The notes under the pieces were generated by a model. It was not told the DNA's origin and did not search any database. It worked only from the letters and a program-made list of their open reading frames with translations. Source: Citrifermentans bemidjiense Bem (GTDB lineage: Bacteria > Desulfobacterota > Desulfuromonadia > Geobacterales > Geobacteraceae). From it: a stretch of DNA of 64,000 nucleotides. Below, piece by piece: positions 62,177-64,000 of this stretch; positions within the stretch are counted from its first letter, which is position 1, and every line of letters begins with the position of its first letter. The translations under genes were made by a program, and so were the position numbers. Where the stretch lies: the NCBI RefSeq assembly GCF_000020725.1, contig NC_011146.1:1673501-1737500 (forward strand), written 5' to 3'.

Positions 62177-63505
62177 ATGACTGAAGCTGTGAAGAAACCG
62201 AAGAAGCCGCGCGGCAAAGCGGCAGTGCTGGAAGGGCGCTGCATCGCCTGCGGCGCCCGCTGCCAGAGCGCCTGCCCGGTCGACGCCATCCAGATGAACG
62301 AGGCGGGAGAGCCGGTCATAGACGCGTCCAAGTGCATCGGCTGCGTCAAATGCGTCAAGGTCTGCCCCGCGCAGGCCATAGAGATGGCCTTCACCCCGGA
62401 AGAGAAGCGGATCCTGGACGAGCTGGCGGCGGCTGCCGCGGGAGCTCCGCCCGAGGAGGAGCTCGACCCGGAGGAGGCCGCTTTAAGGGAGAAGCTTGCC
62501 GCCTATCGCGGCGTCTGGGTCTTCATCGAGCAGACCGAGGGGGAGGCCGCCAAGGTCTCCTGGGAGCTCCTGGGGAAGGGAAAGGAGCTGGCTGCGGCCC
62601 GTAACTGCCCGCTTTCCGCGGTGGTGATGGGGGACCAGGTGGAGCACCTCTGCCGCCAGGCGATGGGGTACGGGGCCGAGACGGTCTACCTCATGGACGC
62701 GCCGGTCTTGCGCCACTACCGCACCGAGGCGTACCAGAAGAGCCTTTGCGCGCTGGTCGAGAAGTACAAGCCGGAGGTGATCCTGATGGGCGCCACCGGG
62801 CTTGGGCGCGACCTCGCGGGTGTGGTGGCCACCGTGCTCGCCACGGGTCTTACCGCCGACTGCACCGGCCTTTCCATCGATAAAGGGAACCTGATGCAGA
62901 CCCGCCCCGCTTTCGGCGGCAACATCATGGCCACCATCGTCTGCGACAAGTTCCGCCCCCAGATGTCCACGGTGAGGCCGCACGTGATGCCGATGCCGGA
63001 ATTCGACGCGAGCCTCAAGGGTGAGATCGTGCGCGAGCCGGTCCCGGTAGCCGAGGACGAAGTCCAGGTGAAGGTGCTCGACATCCTGATGGACAAAGGG
63101 GGCTCCAAGGTGGACATCGCCGGCGCCGAGTTCATCATCTCCGGCGGTAGGGGGATGATGGCGAAGGAAAACTTCGGACTGCTCGAGGAGCTGGCAGAGG
63201 TCTTGGGCGGGGTGGTGGGCGCGTCCAGAAGCGCGGTCGACGCGGGGTGGATGCCCCAGGACCGGCAGGTGGGGCAGACCGGGAAGACCGTGCGCCCCAA
63301 GGTCTACATCGCCTGCGGCATCTCCGGCGCCATCCAGCACCTGGTGGGGATGCAGGATTCCGACGTGGTGATCGCCATCAACCGCGATCCGGAGGCCCCC
63401 ATCTTCGAGGTGGCAAGCTACGGGATCGTCGGCGACCTGTTCCAGGTGATCCCTTCGCTGACCGCGAAGCTCAAAGCGCTCAAGGGAGCAAGGTCAGGGG
63501 CCTGA
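62177..63505 (+). CDS. etfA: Electron transfer flavoprotein, alpha subunit with 2[4Fe-4S] domain (set 3)
   Basis: 442 residues. [17 protein letters not shown] (again C-x2-C-x3-C-x3-CP) and [16 protein letters not shown] form the N-terminal ferredoxin domain; the EtfA core ends in [28 protein letters not shown] and [22 protein letters not shown] 62177 follows AGGAAAAG; a GTG at 62147 is less likely. Close paralogue of the protein at 24719; here both clusters keep the Pro after the fourth Cys. Confidence 0.9.
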   Translation: MTEAVKKPKKPRGKAAVLEGRCIACGARCQSACPVDAIQMNEAGEPVIDASKCIGCVKCVKVCPAQAIEMAFTPEEKRILDELAAAAAGAPPEEELDPEEAALREKLAAYRGVWVFIEQTEGEAAKVSWELLGKGKELAAARNCPLSAVVMGDQVEHLCRQAMGYGAETVYLMDAPVLRHYRTEAYQKSLCALVEKYKPEVILMGATGLGRDLAGVVATVLATGLTADCTGLSIDKGNLMQTRPAFGGNIMATIVCDKFRPQMSTVRPHVMPMPEFDASLKGEIVREPVPVAEDEVQVKVLDILMDKGGSKVDIAGAEFIISGGRGMMAKENFGLLEELAEVLGGVVGASRSAVDAGWMPQDRQVGQTGKTVRPKVYIACGISGAIQHLVGMQDSDVVIAINRDPEAPIFEVASYGIVGDLFQVIPSLTAKLKALKGARSGA

Positions 63506-63558
63506 TTCATCATACTTCCCGCGGCTTAAGGGCCGCATTTTTCAAAGAGGAAACATCC

Positions 63559-64000
63559 ATGATGCCGCAAACCGCACTCTTCACGACGCTACTGGTCGCC
63601 TCGCTCGCCTTTTTCTGCTGGAGCGTGTACCGCCGCTTTTCACTGGTCTGCTTCGGGCAGCCCGAGGAAAGGCTCGACCACCCCGGGCGCCGCCTGCAGG
63701 AGATGCTTTTGTACGCCTTCGCCCAGCTGCGCGTGGTGAAAAAACCGTTCGGCCTGAACCACTTCGTCATCTTCTGGTCCTTCCTGATCCTGGCCATCGC
63801 CAACGGGGAGTTCCTTTTGAACGGCGTCTTCCCGTCGGTAAGCCTCGCCGCGCTGCCGCAGGGGCTGCACCACGCTCTGCTGCTCTTGTTCGACCTGGTC
63901 TCGCTTCTGACTCTGATAGCGATCGCGCTCTCCTTCGGGAGACGCCTCATCGTGAGGCCCCCCTATCTCGACTCCCTCTACGTGAAGGGGAGAAGCCCGG
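63559..64000 (+). CDS. Membrane CCG-domain Fe-S oxidoreductase, third copy (5' part)
   Basis: 147 residues visible, running off the window. MMPQTALFTTLLVASLAFFCWSVYRRFSLV and later KPFGLNHFVIFWSFLILAIANGEFLLNG and LFDLVSLLTLIAIALSFGRRLIV mirror the membrane part of the protein at 26202 (PYGLNHFALFWAF, LAFDLVSVVAL). The Fe-S and CCG domains would lie beyond base 64000. AGAGGAAA before the ATG. It completes the etfB-etfA-oxidoreductase set 3. Confidence 0.8.
   Translation, partial: MMPQTALFTTLLVASLAFFCWSVYRRFSLVCFGQPEERLDHPGRRLQEMLLYAFAQLRVVKKPFGLNHFVIFWSFLILAIANGEFLLNGVFPSVSLAALPQGLHHALLLLFDLVSLLTLIAIALSFGRRLIVRPPYLDSLYVKGRSP

Overview
The window looks like a chromosome segment from a Geobacter-type member of the Desulfuromonadota (subsurface Geobacter / Citrifermentans / Geomonas group). 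The reasons are a GC-rich sequence with strong third-position GC, the downstream half of an anaerobic benzoyl-CoA reductase (Bam) gene set with a selenocysteine UGA, several electron-transfer-flavoprotein (ETF) operons with membrane Fe-S oxidoreductases of the CCG type, and Geobacter-style palindromic intergenic repeats. No identity search was possible, so this is inference from gene content.

Bases 1-31.3 kb are one long plus-strand catabolic region. It opens with the tail of an HdrA-like subunit (BamE), a UGA-containing MvhD-like subunit (BamF) and three NuoE/F/G-like subunits (BamG, H, I), the electron-input half of class II benzoyl-CoA reductase. Next come a probable glutaryl-CoA dehydrogenase, a glutaconyl-CoA decarboxylase alpha-type carboxyltransferase, a pyruvate/oxaloacetate-type carboxyltransferase with two biotinyl domains, and a malic enzyme fused to a phosphotransacetylase-like domain. 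After a methyltransferase, a divergent crotonase and an amidohydrolase, a second promoter drives thiolase, 3-hydroxyacyl-CoA dehydrogenase and crotonase, which finish the route from crotonyl-CoA to acetyl-CoA. Two membrane ETF:quinone oxidoreductase-like proteins, succinyl-CoA ligase and two ETF pairs follow and carry the beta-oxidation electrons to the membrane. A frameshifted ribBA closes the block. The two main internal promoters share a TTGACA box and a 14-bp palindrome (RGTAYT-NN-ARTACY), so this looks like one regulon.

Bases 31.3-55.4 kb are an accessory region of mixed, mostly minus-strand genes with many repeats and remnants. It holds a ribbon-helix-helix protein, an unknown protein followed by a striking 21-bp phased repeat array, an AraC/GyrI-type regulator, a HEPN/MNT pair, an AT-richer secreted protein with a possible lectin-like domain, two phosphoesterase lipoproteins, an Fcy1-like cytosine deaminase, a chemoreceptor, small membrane or secreted proteins, a NADAR-like protein, a PhnD-like lipoprotein beside a hybrid histidine kinase, and a PstS-like lipoprotein. 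Three of the minus-strand genes share a promoter of the form TTGATC-N17-TAAA.

Bases 55.9-64 kb return to core genes: tRNA-Sec(UCA), which serves the UGA codon of bamF, then yggT-divIVA-yggU-CBS, fmdB, folD, galU, a convergent TonB-like gene, and a third ETF operon (etfB, ferredoxin-etfA, and the start of a third membrane oxidoreductase) that runs off the window end.
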